Below, one piece after another: positions 10,493-23,926 of a stretch of 57,003 bases of DNA (the stretch's first letter is position 1; every line of letters starts with the position of its first letter). Location: the NCBI GenBank assembly GCA_025331125.1, contig JAOALB010000224.1, positions 1-57,003 of the forward strand, given 5' to 3'. The translations under genes and the position numbers were made by a program. The DNA comes from Mycogone perniciosa. Taxonomy: Eukaryota > Ascomycota > Sordariomycetes > Hypocreales > Hypocreaceae. Below the pieces are notes generated by a model. It worked only from the letters and a program-made list of their open reading frames with translations, ran no database searches and was not told the DNA's origin.

Positions 10493-13400
10493 ATGAGCCC
10501 TCCAGGAATCATGACATCCAAAGAAGTATATCTGCTGCCGCTTAACGACGACGGCTCGCCTCAGGTTGCGGGCGAGTACATTTACCTCGCGCCAAACTGT
10601 GGCGACCCGATCAGTGTCCGGTTTGCCATCGAGGGCACCTCGTCTATCTGTCGCCATGGCAGCCTCTGGGTCAACATCCCCGAAGAGGGAGTCGAGTTTC
10701 GGCGAGACAAGTTCAGGGAGTACAAGTACGCATATATAATTCCAATCTTTCCCCAATCGTGCAGCTTGAGAAGCTCTTCTGACAGTGCTACAGACTGACT
10801 CCCGACTTCAACCGCACTATCGAAATCTCCATCCCGATTTACGTGCCCGGAGCTTTCGCCTTTTACACCACGTATGCTGAGCTGCCAGACCTCGATCCAG
10901 ATGCTGCTGTCGAGTCTGCAGCGACCGAAGAGTCTCTCAAGAGGACGCCCACATACTACATAGATGTTGCGCCGCGACTTCGACTGGACGGACGGCCGTT
11001 GCCGCTCCCGGCATTGTCGCTCTTCTCCATCATCAGCAAACTCATGGGGAAATACCCGACTGATTGGGAGCGGCACCTTCGGGGCATAAGCGAACGAGGA
11101 TACAACATGATCCATTTCACACCCCTCCAGACCCGAGGCGTTTCAAATTCTCCCTATAGCTTATACGACCAGTTGGGCTGGGACTCTGAATGCTTCCCAC
11201 GAGGCGAGGCGGACATACAGAAGTTGGTCGAAAGTCTCGAGCAGAAATACTCCCTCCTGAGCTTGACCGACATCGTTCTCAACCATACCGCCAACAACAC
11301 AAAGTGGCTTGAGGATCACCCGGAGGCAGGCTACAATATGTCCACTGCGCCATGGCTGGAGGCTGCATACGAGCTCGACACAAAGCTGTTGGAGCTCAGC
11401 GGCAAGCTGGAAGCGCTCGGACTGCCGATTGACATTGAATCTGAGGAAGACGTGCTGTTGATCATGGAGGCGATCAAGAAAAATGTCCTTGTCGACCTTC
11501 GCTTATGGGAGTACTATGCTCTCGACATTGAGCGGGATGCTGATGCTGCAGTCGAGGCATGGGCTAATGGTAAAATATACGACCACAAAAATGGCGCTGA
11601 GTCTAATGAGGTGGAAAACCTCAAGGATGCAGTCCTTGAAGACCAAGTCTCTTTTATCAAAAAACACGGATTACGGGGGATCGATCGCATGGGGGAGCGG
11701 TTTCGACGACGGGTCGAACCAACAGTAGCTGCTATGTTACTGTCCTTCACCTTAGGGCGCTACGAGCCCGATGTATCCCAACTGGCCGACAAAGCAGCAG
11801 CCAGAGTTGAGATTGTCAAAGTCTTGAATGCTTTGAATGTTCCTCTCTATGCGGAATATGATACCGACCTCAACGAGATCTTGGAACAGCTCTTCAACCG
11901 CATCAAGTACGTCCGATTAGATGAACACGGCCCCAAACTTGGGCCAATTAATGAGGCCAACCCTCTCATTGAGACATATTTTACCCGGCTGCCCTTGACG
12001 GATGCAACACGCAAACTGAGTCCTGGACAAAGGGCACTGGCCAACAACGGCTGGGTATGGGGCGGCAATGCACTGATCGACAACGCCGGTCCGGACTCAC
12101 GAGTGTACCTGAGGAGAGAAGTCATAGTATGGGGTGATTGCGTCAAACTGCGATATGGAGCTAGCCCAGAGGACAGTCCGTGGCTATGGGACCACATGAC
12201 GAAATATGTCCGTATGCTGGCCAAATATTTTGCAGGTCTCCGAATCGACAATTGCCACTCCACCCCAATCCATGTGGCAGAGCACATCCTCGACGAGGCA
12301 CGAAGGGTTCGCCCCGATCTGTACGTCGTTGCCGAGCTATTCACTGGGTCTGAGGAGATGGACTACGTCTTCGTGAAACGGCTGGGAATCAGTTCGCTGA
12401 TACGCGAGGCCATGCAAGCTTGGAGCACTGGAGAACTGAGCAGGCTCGTTCACAGGCATGGCGGCCGTCCTATCGGTAGCTTCGAAGTGGACGAGGTTTC
12501 ACGGTCAGACGTGACTCCGACCTCAAGTCCGACGAAAACTGGCGACACCGTATCAAGGACCAACAGTAATTTCACAAGAGAGATCATCCGGAGAATAAGG
12601 CCAACACCTGTTCACGCCTTGTTCATGGACTGTACTCATGATAACGAGACACCTGCGCAGAAGCGTGACGCTCGGGATACGCTGCCAAATGCTGCCCTTG
12701 TCAACATGTGTTCGAGTGCAACAGGCAGTGTGATGGGTTACGACGAAATTTACCCAAAACTTGTTGACCTGGTCAATGAAAAACGCCTGTATACGTCCGA
12801 GTCGTCAGGGCCAAAGCCAATCAAGGTGGGACGAGGAAAGAATGGCATTGGCAGCGTCAAGAAGCTCCTGAACCAGATCCATACCCTCATGGGCAAGGAT
12901 GGTTATGACGAAACCCATATCCACCACGAGGGCGAGTACATTACTGTACACAGAGTGCATCCAGACTCCAGGAAAGGCTACTTCCTCATTGCCCATACAG
13001 CTTTCCCTGGGTACGGCAATGGGAGAGGCGAATTCAACCCTGTGAATCTGACCGGAACTCGTGCCAAACATTTGGGAAGCTGGATGCTCGAAGTTGATTC
13101 CAGTGAGGAGACAACAGAAGCAGTCCTGAGCGATCCCAAGTATCTCCGCGGTCTTCCCAGCCAAGTGCTTGATGTAGCCGGAGTAAAGATGGAGCTCAAA
13201 GACAACGACACGGTAATTTCAGTCCGTGACAAATTCCCTCCTGGCAGTATTGCCCTTTTCGAAACCTGGATCCCAGCGGCTGAACACTCGGCTGGTTTGG
13301 ATACCTACGTCACCTCAGGCGCGAAGGCCGCATGGGCTAATCTCAATCTCATTGATTTGAACTTTTTACTTTATCGCTGCGAAGCAGAGGAGCGAGATGC

Positions 13401-15315
13401 CAGCGACGGAAACGACGGCGTGTATGACATTCCCGGCCACGGAAAGCTGGTTTATGCTGGTCTCCAAGGATGGTGGAGCATTCTTCAGGGCATTATCCGA
13501 GAGAATAACCTGGGACACCCTCTCTGCCAGAATCTACGAGATGGGCATTGGGCATTGGACTATATCGTTGGCCGAATCCAGCGACAAAGCAGCACCGCCG
13601 GCAATGAGCAACTTTCCGGGCCCGCTGCCTGGTTTCAGGAGCGGTTTGATGCTATCCGGGCTGTCCCAAGCTTCCTACTGCCAAGGTATTTTGGGCTTGT
13701 GATTCGCACCGCATACAGGGCAAGTTGGGAGCGAGCGCTTGAGCTGATGAATGAACACGTTGCCAAGGGCCAATGGTTCCTACAGAGCCTAGCCATGGTC
13801 AGTGTTCAACAAACTGGGCTTGTAAAGTCGGCTTCTTTGTGGCCAGACAAGAAGGTGCCTTCTATTGCTGCTGGCCTGCCTCATTTCGCCGTGCAGTGGG
13901 CTAGGTGTTGGGGACGAGACGTGTTCATCTCCCTTCGTGGATTGTATCTCGGTACTGGCCGTTTTGACCAGGCGAGGGAGCATATTCTTGCCTTTGCCAG
14001 CGTACTGAAGCACGGCATGATACCAAACCTTTTAGGTAGTGGTGATGCGCCACGATACAATGCTCGGGACTCGGTATGGTTTTTCCTTCAAGCTATTCAG
14101 GATTACACGAAATTTGCTCCTGAGGGGGCTGGCCTACTCAAGGTGAAGGTCAGGCGTCGATTCTTACCATACGACGACACCTGGTTCCCAACAGACGATC
14201 CGAGGGCGTATTCGAAGGAGAGCACGGTCGAGGATATCATCCAGGAAGTACTTCAAAGACACGCGACGGGGATGAAATACCGGGAAGCAAATGCCGGGCC
14301 CCAAATCGACTCTCAAATGAAGGACGAAGGTTTCAACCAAAAGATTGAAGTTGATTGGAGAACTGGAATCATTTCTGGAGGGAACCAATTCAACTGCGGA
14401 ACCTGGATGGACAAGATGGGAGAAAGTGAACGTGCTGGGTCAAAGGGCGTCCCCGGAACACCTCGCGACGGAGCCGCCATTGAGATCACCGGCATGCTCT
14501 ATAGCACGCTCAAATGGCTGACAGAGCTTTACGAACAAAAGCAATACGCTTATTCGAAGGTGACAAACGAACGGGGAAGCCCTGTTTGGTTGGCAGACTG
14601 GGCGACGCTCATCAAAAATCACTTTGAGCGTTGTTATTATGTGCCTCTTTCGCCAAAGGACGACTCCGAGTATGATGTGAACCCCAAAGTGCTCAATCGA
14701 CGAGGTGTCTACAAAGATCTTTACAAGTCTGGAAAGGAGTTTGAAGATTATCAGCTTCGACCCAACTTCGCCATCGCCATGACAGTTGCACCCGATCTCT
14801 TCGACCCCAAGCACGCGATGCATGCGCTCTGCGTTGCGGATTCGGTCCTTCGGGGGCCTACCGGCATGGCTACCTTGGACCCAGCGGACCTCAACTACCG
14901 ACCGTACTATCGGAATAGCGAAGACAGTGACGACTTTACAACCAGCAAGGGAAGAAATTACCATCAGGGACCGGAGTGGCTGTGGCCAACCGGCTACTTC
15001 CTCCGTGCGCTGCTCAAGTTTGACCTCAAGCGGCGGAAGACGGCGGAGGGCAGGACGGAGGCGTTCCAGCAAGTGACTAGGAGACTAGCCGGGTGCAAGA
15101 AGGCGATACAGGAGAGTGAATGGGCTGGGCTGACGGAACTTACACAAAAGAATGGAGAGCTTTGTCCTGACTCGGTGAGTTTTCTGAATGAACCCAGCGT
15201 TATACGAAGAACTTGTTACTAACTATGTCGTTAGAGTCCCACCCAAGCCTGGTCTGCGGGATGTCTTATTGATCTTTACATGGACGCCGTGGAGGAGCAA
15301 AAGTCCTGGAAATGA
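10493..15315 (+). CDS. gdb1: Glycogen debranching enzyme (4-alpha-glucanotransferase / amylo-1,6-glucosidase)
   Basis: Three exons, 10493-10725, 10794-15174 and 15235-15315 (introns of 68 and 60 nt), give 1,564 residues, the usual size of eukaryotic debranching enzymes. The N-terminal half is a GH13-type glucanotransferase. The catalytic set is visible: Asp563 in GLRIDNCHS, Glu592 in VVAELF, and Asp694 in THDNE. The C-terminal half is the amylo-1,6-glucosidase domain (GH133), with WGRDVFISLRG near residue 1040, RDSVWFFLQA, and a GGNQFNCGTWMDKMG block. It shifts short glucan branches and cleaves the remaining alpha-1,6 glucose during glycogen breakdown in the cytosol. The last exon restores the conserved C-terminal SPTQAWS motif, which supports the second intron. 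No neighbour is functionally related. Confidence 0.98.
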
Positions 15316-15872
15316 GGTGTCCGAAGAGACTAATGATATATACTATACGGGGCGCATTATATTTGTTAAATTCCAATTCGCACTTCCAATCCTAAGCATG
15401 GTCCCCTTGTTTAACATGGAAAAGGACAAGGTTCCAGTACAAAAGTGTGTGCCATGATCAAGTCCCTCCACCCCCTGCCCCTTCACCATCCTCGCATGAA
15501 AATAGAGCTGATAATGTGCTCTATTTCCGACCTCTAATGATTTCCCAGCGCGCATTTACATCCCAATAGCAACGCCAGATCCAAAAAAATAAGAAGAAAT
15601 CTTCTTTTATGAAAATACAAAACCCAATGATGAGAAACGCCTTTGGATGAGACGGGGCATGTTGAAGAGACACTATGACCGTCCCCCGGTGGTTAGTGTA
15701 TTTTTTTGTCAAGAATAGCAGAATATTTTGTCGACTTCCGTGTAGGTTGTGATAGATGATTTTCGTGGTAGAAGCAACGGAAGAAAAAGGGGTGAAGCGA
15801 AGCACAAATTCGTAAAAACGTATGATCATGGGGGGAAGTGGTAGACGAGCTGAAACTGTGTGTTGTCGCCAT
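15316..15872. other. 3' intergenic region between convergent genes
   Basis: About 0.56 kb between two convergent stop codons. AT-rich with short A and T runs (for example near 15585 and 15705), as expected for 3' UTRs and polyadenylation signals. No coding signal seen. Confidence 0.6.
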
Positions 15873-16646
15873 TCATGTCCGCCCGACGAACCACTTCTTC
15901 CCCTTTGATTTACGCTTCTCATCTGCAGTGGAAACGAAGGTAGGCAGAGCGGGAGTTTGGCCTGCTTGGTTGCTGTATGTCATGGGGATTCCCGCGCCGG
16001 TGGTGGCGGATTCGGAGGGCGGGAGACCCGGAGCGCCAGCCGGTTTCAGGAGGTCACGCTTGCGGAGGTAGCGGCGACGCCAGATGCAGGCGCCTATCCA
16101 GATGCCGGCGATGGCGACGACGAGGACGACGAGCATGATGACCCATTGCCAATGGTTGGAGATCCTGTTGAGGAGGTTAGGTGAGTTTCAGTTGGCTTAT
16201 GAAGGACAGGGGGGATGATGACTTACCAGTCGCCGCCCCCAGAGCTGCCAGCCGTAGGTGTAGGCGCCCCCGGGTTGGGCGCGCCGTTTCCTTGAACATT
16301 GCAGATGCTGTGGAACCAGCTCGTAATGGAACTGAAGCCATTGGGATTGCCGGCACAGGCATTGTCGCAGACACCGCCGGTGGTGGAGGAAAAGGCGGCA
16401 ACGCGCGGATCGCGACAGAAGCACGATGTGTAGATGGCGGGTGAGTTGGTAGGGACCGCGGGAGGGACGCAGGCGCCGTTGGCATCGTAGAGAGGACCGC
16501 AGGAGACGGCGCAAGGGGGAAGTTGGGCGGTGTCCGCAAAGGGAACGATGGTTGTGATCGGTACTTGGGCTAGAGTTGGAGACGAGGCTGGATTAGCGGA
16601 GTGGTCGGGATACACATGGTTGAGGTTGGGATTGAGACCTACCCAT
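15873..16646 (-). CDS. Eight-cysteine CFEM-like single-pass membrane protein
   Basis: Three exons on the minus strand: 16646-16643 (only ATGG), 16587-16227 and 16164-15873; 218 residues. The tiny first exon places a Kozak-like start (caccATGG) directly on a GTAGGT donor, and joining keeps the frame through MASSPTLAQ. Residues about 20-100 carry eight cysteines in a CFEM-like order. A Gly/Pro linker follows, then one strong membrane helix (VIMLVVLVVAIAGIWIGA) and a basic cytoplasmic tail beginning WRRRYLRKRD and ending in Lys/Gly-rich sequence. No ordinary signal peptide is seen, so the helix may act as the anchor. It resembles fungal proteins often named integral membrane protein; function unknown. 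Both introns have good donors and acceptors. Confidence 0.85.
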
Positions 16647-19600
16647 GGTGCCCGATTTGATGGATCAAGTCGCGATTGTTACAACGAGCAAAGATTCGAG
16701 GGATTCGCAATGGCAAGGCGACAATGGAGACGATCTGCTTAATGTCGTGATGCGTATGTGATATGTTGACGCCTGCGCCAATTCGAGGACGAGGAAGATG
16801 CGTTGCCTCCTTCTCCGCCGACTCCTGTTCGCCGAGTCCAACAGTAACAGCCAAATCCAAATCTGAGGAGAGCGAAAGTCGTCGGATGATGTTAAGCAAA
16901 GGTGAGGATCAGCGCGAGTGAGATACGGGGGACGAAGGATCGAAAAGGCCAGAAAAGTCCAACGGCGCTATCGTCAGGACTTCGTAAGCCAAGGTGCTAT
17001 TTATGTATTCCTTCGTGGATGTCGCTAGGCGAGGACAGGAGAGGTGAGAGGGTTCCTCGAGGAATAGAGCGAAGAGAAGCAAAGTAAAAGTAGCGAGAGG
17101 AAGTCGTCTGACGAGACGATACAGACGACGCGAGCCCTGAAAACGACGGACGTGAGTTGGGCTGTGATTCCTTTCGAGCCGCGGAATGGGTGTGTGTTTG
17201 GAGGGGAGAGAGAGAGAATGTGGAGGATTGGAATGGAGCGCGCGGAGATGCGAGTGGTACGTGTACACCACAATAGAGGAACCACTGTGTGCGGTGCTGT
17301 GCTGTGCTCAGTGCGCAGTGCTAAGCTATGCGCGCTGTGCAGTGCTGATGATGCCCCGTATTCAGCACTCTCGGCGTGTGCCTCATCCACCCGTAGTGCC
17401 CCAATTAGCCCTATAAGATGTCAGCGTCAGGCCCAGTAGTGTGGGCACTGGACACCATCTCAGGCACGTCTCCAGCATTGGCGGAGCCGCATTGGGCTGG
17501 GGAAATGGGGCGATGCATGGGTGCATGGGTGTGCATACGGAGACAGCGGAATTTTAATTACATTTCCTGGGCTGCAATACGAGAAAATTTTGGAATGCTC
17601 ATAAAGTTGGCACATACTCGGACTAATACCACTAGCTAGTAGCTAGCAGCGCTGTCACTGACTGTCTGCCAGTCTGTACTCGTATGTACGGAGTATGTCA
17701 GTATGCATGCGTACGCATGTACATAGAGTTAACGTGTAGGTGACTAGTCTACGGAGTATAGTCCAGGAGTATACCTCAATATGGACGCCACTGTTTTGTT
17801 TCCGTGACGCGCGCGATAATAGTCTATGATGCCATAGAAAATCGTCAACAGGTCGGTCTCAATCGCCCTATGCCGAGCGGAAAGGCCCGAACGAACGAAA
17901 CATTGGCGCGCATCACATGCACCATGATGCCGATGCTGATCTCGCGAACAGCAGTGCACATGTGCTATACACACGGTGTCGCACAGCTCCTTCAGGTGCT
18001 TCGTCATGCCGCTCTTCAGCGAGCTCTTCAGCGATCTGATGGCGCCGTCACGGCCCGAGTGTTTTGTCCGGGCAATTTCCGGGCTGTCGCTGTCTCCTCG
18101 CTTGTGGCGCAGCCTCGCACCGTATTCTGCACTGCGCATGCTTCCCTTCTTCATGGGCCCCTTGCAGATGCAGCATCCGATCTTCAGCTCTCCAAACAGG
18201 GGAACGCAAACCAGAACGGTCGAACCTCACCCGTCAACCTCGTTCCACAATCAGCTGGCCATACGAGTAGTCGCATCACTGGTAGTCGAATCAGTTAGTG
18301 CGGAGCAGTACTACCTATGACGCCCCGTCCGTTAAGACTCGACAGGGAACAGAGAGCAAGATTCAAGATCCAAAGAGGTCGAACCAGCTCTCGACTTGAT
18401 CACATTCACGTGCGTATCAACAAGACAGTCATGGCCACTATTGAGGCATTGCCTTTCTCATTTGAAGCATCCAGGGACTGCAAATGCAAAGCACAAATAG
18501 CCAACTGCGCCAAGCGATTCTGCCAAAACAGAATGCGACGACATAGTTCTCCCTCGTTCATCTTCATCTCCATACATACACTCTGCAATCGCACCTATCT
18601 TATCTTCGCAGGCCTTATCCTTGTCAATTGCTTCGTCCTACCGCCGTCTCTACTTTGCTGACCCTTGAGTGGCCACCGTGGAGCGATCATCCTCACGATG
18701 AGCCGAGGTATGGGTTGCTTGTTTCGCATGCTTGCTGCCAGAGACACCAACGACAAATCCCGAGGCATTCCATGGACCAGCTTCAGAGGTGAACCTCTCA
18801 ATGCCATAGGATTGCTTTGAGGAGGCTCCTTCGGATAATGTTAATGTCCTGTCTTTTCGATGTGGTCAACTTCCTTACCTCCTTTTGCGGATGAGCCGCT
18901 CTGTCCGTTGGCCGGCTGGGTCTTCTTTCGCTCGGGCATCGTCACAGAGTATTGTGTGTATAGGTGTGTTTATATTGTGACAAAGCTTGCTGCTCGAGGA
19001 TGTTCCTTGTTGACTTGGATACTCGTAGCTGAATGTGTAGAAGATGAGACGCAGTTGGCATTTTATACTCGTTCGGACAGCTCACAAGACCTGGCAGCAA
19101 CAGATACATCAAACGTCAACCCTCTGCTTCTGAAGGGGTGCCAATGGAAATCCCTCCAATACCGTCACGCTCAGCTCGCCACACGGCTTCCTGCATATAT
19201 GCATCTCCATTATCTTTTTCGACAGCGGAGTTGCATCCCATGAAGCTGATACGCCCCTTGATCACCATGATAGCGACGGCTACACATCATGAGGAGCCCG
19301 GCTCATCGGACCAAGCCCATTTGCCCAGCCAACATGCACAAACAACTGGGAGATGCACCCGATTCAACTACCTCATCAAGGGCTCAGCTCATCAATCTTT
19401 GTCCAAGAAACTTGGTCATTGTCGTGGACAGCTGTCTCAGTAACCGGCTCCACCATAAGTTGAATGTTCCAAGCCCCTTATGCGAGGACCGGAAACGTCC
19501 GAGGCACTCTCACCAGCCGTTTATATTAAACTCTTGCGCAAGCATCCCACGTTCACGAATGTCCATTTCCCTCTTGGGCCAGCCCTAGCCATACGTTTGG

Positions 19601-22275
19601 CCTAAAACGACGTATAACCTGCCACCAGCATTGTGCATCATGACATTCGTCTTTCTCGGAGATCCCGTGTCCAACACCTGTCCACGCCAGTCATGGGTAG
19701 AGCATAATCTTGCGACCTGCGATTGCGGCAACCTGCAGCAGCGAATCATGACTAGATGAGGTGTCAGATGGAAAGGCCCGAGCCCCCCACGCATCCACTT
19801 CGTCGTGTCCTCCATTATCTGAGACAACGAGGTCTTGCCTGCGCGGTTTTGCTGCAATCCCGCTTCACTCCTCATGCCGAAACCCCTCCATAGCATTCGT
19901 GACTCACTTGAATTGTGAAGTGTTGAAGGACGACCTTGAGAAATGATGGCTCGGATCTGTCGAATTATCTTCGATATGCTACACTGTGACATGAGCGAGT
20001 GCACTCGGCTCAACTCCGCGCGAGGCTTTCCCACAAGGCTATCCTCGCAGAAGGTCGCCTACATATTCGGATCAGTGCCCCGACACAAGCCCCCATGACT
20101 GTATTATTGGGCTGTTCCGTCCTCTCCCATTTCGTCCCAGACAGTCACTAGACGCGAGATGGCAAAAATACCGCTAAGAGCTTGCCAGATAGGATGGCCC
20201 AGTCATGTCGCACCTATGACCAGCTCGTCAGTTGTACAACATCTAATGTTTTCTCCCTTTCCCTCAAGCGCCAGAGCTCTCAACTGCTGCCTGAATGGTT
20301 GTACTGGACTAATGCAGGGACAAACGGCCATCACACCATTGTACTAAGTCTGGTTTCTTCGACTGACTGATGCCGCTTTACGATGCCAGGATATCAATCC
20401 AACTGCCATTTGGCAACCGCCCAGGATGAGACAAGTGCCGCGTGACTGCGCCGCCACAGTCCCTTCGTGTTACAGACCGCGGGTCCAGCTTCCAGCATTG
20501 CTGTAGTGGAGGAAATCCAGACCGGGCTATTACACGCTTTTTTTGTTGTGCTTACAGCCCATCTCAAATGTTCTCAAAGAACTGCCCCGGTCATCGTGTA
20601 TTCAGCCAAGCGTCATCTACTCTCGAGTTTGTGTCACCAGAGCACTCTCCCGCAGGTTTTGCACCAAGAGAAATCCTTGTTCAGCACAGGAACTAGTTTG
20701 TCTTAGATGTCTCCTTGGGCGCCCTCCCATAACGGCAGTTCCAGACGAAGCGGAATATTTCAAGCTCGTCTGAAACTACGGAACGGCCGCTAGGGACTAT
20801 TGTGGAAAATTCTAAGGAGATCCATGTGCCACTTTGTTTCCCTGGGGAAACATGAAACCGCCGTGGAGCAATACTCTCTCGCCGGAGGCATTGTTCTAAA
20901 ATCCCCACGATGACTGAAGGCTAATCTACAGGGAATACACCAACCGAGGTTTCGTTCGAATTAGTGTGTGAGTATGACAAACTCTTGGTACTCAGCTCGA
21001 CTTGATTTGTGGATCTCTACCGGCGTCTTTTTTCTCGGTGACCGGGTGTGATTACTACTCTGTCGAATATTTGGCAGTCTATGGAAGCCTCTGCGCGGCT
21101 GGCTCTCAATCAAGCTATATCACTCTGAGTGGTTGGCCGCATGAGCAGCTATCACAGCACCCCTCGGGATCTGCTCTAAGCACGCTCGGGTCGCGCCCAC
21201 ATGCCGATGGACACAATCAGTATCGCCAAGGCCTCAAGGTGATGTTGTAATACCCATCGGCCCTAATACATCACGTATCACAACGTAATACCAGTATAGC
21301 ACTTTCGGACAGCCAGTCCCAGAATCGCTCCCCACCCACATATCCATTTAAACATCATGCTTGTTTGCTTTGGCGGTGCTTTTGTGCGGAGCGTATCATG
21401 TTCATCCAGACTGTCTCACTGCCTGACGTGTGCGTGTGTAGCCATGGTCACCATGGTCGAGGCCAAGGACAGGCGCACATACCAGGTAAGCAAGAGAAGA
21501 TGGCTGCTGCTGTGACAGATGGCCTGGGCTGATGCGGCCATGTCCTTCTGACAAAGGGACAACTCTCTCTCTCTTCTCGTGGAACGTCTTTGTTTATTAT
21601 CCTGCTGTCTGGACATTCAGTTTGGGAGCTGCTCGCTATGACAAAAGTGAAACGGAGGGTCGTGCTACCGTTTCCATGACGCACCATTGCGTGAAGTGCC
21701 AATAATATAGCACTGCCAGTTCCGATTTCGCAGTCTGCATCCCAAACTCGACACGCAACTTACAAGCCTGTATGGCATTACTGCGGTTTGTAACTGTGTT
21801 GCGTCATGGAGAGTTACATATATAGTAAAGCTGATAATACATACGGCCCATAGTTCTTTACCTACTTCCAAAATACGGTAATTTATGGAGGAGTGCTTAT
21901 TGAGCCGCGCGCACCGATTGGCTATTATACCTACACTGCGCCCAGCTAGGGTTATACCCGTTGGTTTCCAGTGAGCCCTGATGTGCGCATGCGTTACTGG
22001 CGTGAGTCATTCAGTGCGCTACTGTGTTCCGGACGGAGTACGGAGTAAATCGTGGGGAAAAACTTTTCTTTGTTTGCCCCGCCATCCGACACTCGGAGTC
22101 TGTGACTCGTCGAGTCAGTATTTCTCCCTTTCCCCCTCCACTTCATTGGAATTCCTCCAAACATACGTTAGGAATCCATCTCTTCCAGCCTCGTGCAAAA
22201 TTTCCCATCTCCTTTAATAAGACCAAGTTCATCTCGAAGCACGCCCATCGCGTCAGGATCACGTCAACAACGACA
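16647..22275. other. Gene-free stretch of about 5.6 kb
   Basis: Base composition is like that of the genic DNA around it, not RIP-like. Yet no ORF has a recognisable domain; ORFs overlap on both strands and look like chance. A CTGTG/CAGTGC-rich low-complexity patch lies at about 17290-17345, and TACGGAGTA copies lie near 17685, 17750 and 22031-22045. The last 300 bases hold the 5' region of the homocitrate synthase gene. It may contain non-coding transcripts, long regulatory DNA or an old decayed element; I see no evidence that decides. Confidence 0.5.
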
Positions 22276-23926
22276 ATGTGCGGCGAACCTGCGACCAACA
22301 GTGCCAACGGCAATGACTCTGCTCAGCGTCCTCACCACCGAAATTCGCCTTACCAGTCTATCGGCGACTTCCTCTCAAACACAGACAAATTCCAGATCAT
22401 TGAAAGCACCCTGAGAGAAGGCGAGCAATTTGCCAATGCCTACTTTGATACTGGTAAGACCATTCCTCTCACCCAGATCACGGTACTCAGCCAATCGCTA
22501 ACGTTTGTCCACGCAACAGCGACCAAGGTTAAGATGTATGCCTGACTTCATCGCTCGCTCCGTCTCTAGAGATAATCAACTCCGAACTAATGACAATGAC
22601 GCAGTGCCACGGCTCTGTCTGATTTCGGCGTCGAGTATATCGAGCTCACATCCCCGGCTGCCTCAGAGCAGTCACGCATCGACTGTGAGACTATCTGCAA
22701 GCTTGGCCTCAAGGTAAGCCATTGAACCAATAAACCAATCATCTGCGCGCGCAAGTGCTAATATCTCTCCCAGTCCAAGATTCTGACTCGTGAGTACCAG
22801 CCAATCACCAAATCCGGGCAGACATGCTTGCTAACTTGAATCTACCCTAGATATCCGGTGCGTTATGTCGGATGCTGAACTTGCTGTGGCAACTGGAGTC
22901 GATGGAGTTGATGTCGTTATCGGCACTTCCAGCTTCTTGCGAGAACACTCTCATGGCAAGGATATGGTTGCTATCACCAAGTCGGCTATTGAGGTCATTA
23001 ACTACATCAAGAGCAAGGGACTTGAGGTCCGCTTCTCCTCCGAGGACTCTTTCCGCTCCGACCTCGTCGACTTGCTCTCGCTCTACAAGGCCGTTGACGA
23101 GGTTGGCGTCCACCGTGTCGGTGTCGCGGATACAGTTGGATGCGCCACCCCCCGTCAGGTCTATGACCTTGTCAGAACTCTTAGAGGCGTGGTTAGCTGT
23201 GACATTGAGTGCCATTTCCACAATGACACCAATTGCGCGACAGCGAATGCTTATGCTGCCCTCGAAGCTGGTGCAACCCGTAAGTTGTTTGGGTTTCCCC
23301 TTTTTTCTTGGTTTCCCCTATCCAACGTTTGGTGTTTTGGTATCTTCATCACACTAATAAATGCCTAAAAACAGATATCGATACCTCTGTGTTAGGCATT
23401 GGTGAGAGAAATGGTATTACAGTAAGTCTTTATTGGATTATTTCGTTGGTGATAGCCTTACTGACGTTTGCAGCCTCTGGGGGGTCTCCTTGCCCGCATG
23501 ATTGTTGGCAGCCACGGCTATGTTACCTCAAGATATAAACTGCATAAGCTCAAGGAGATCGAGGATATGGTTGCTGAGGCTGTTCAAATTAACGTGCCCT
23601 TTAACAACCCGATCACCGGCTTCTGTGCCTTCACACATAAAAGTGGGGTGCATAGTAAGGCCATCCTTAATTCGCCAAGCACATATGAGATCATTAACCC
23701 AGCTGATTTTGGTATGAATCGATATGTCCACTTTGCATCCAGAATAACTGGCTGGAATGCTATTAAGAGCCGTGTCGAGCAGCTGGGTCTTGTTATGACT
23801 GATGATCAGGTCAAGGAGGTAACAGCCAAGATCAAGGCATTGGCTGATATCCGACCCATCGCTATCGATGATACGGATTCAATTATCCGTACCTTCCACC
23901 TGGAGTTGCAATCTCAGTCTTCATAG
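22276..23926 (+). CDS. lys20: Homocitrate synthase
   Basis: Seven exons: 22276-22453, 22520-22535, 22605-22713, 22774-22789, 22851-23279, 23375-23421 and 23474-23926; 415 residues. It condenses acetyl-CoA with 2-oxoglutarate, the first step of the fungal alpha-aminoadipate lysine pathway. The DRE-TIM aldolase start is present as STLREGEQFANAYFDT (residues 44-59, catalytic Arg47). The ELTSPAASEQSR block and the metal-binding HFHND motif follow, then GIGERNGITPLGG and the C-terminal HKSGVH motif. Every junction restores family sequence without frame loss. Exons 2 and 4 are only 16 nt each. Compared with usual fungal enzymes the segment after RMIVGS (GYVTSRYK) looks somewhat diverged, so a paralogue cannot be excluded. 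No other lysine gene is nearby. Confidence 0.96.

Noticed and set aside
14440..15072. 210-codon minus-strand ORF
   Set aside because: Antisense shadow of the glycogen debranching enzyme gene.
17804..18298. 164-codon ORF as a gene
   Set aside because: Similar-length ORFs overlap it in other frames and on the other strand; no domain, no conserved motif and no splice pattern.
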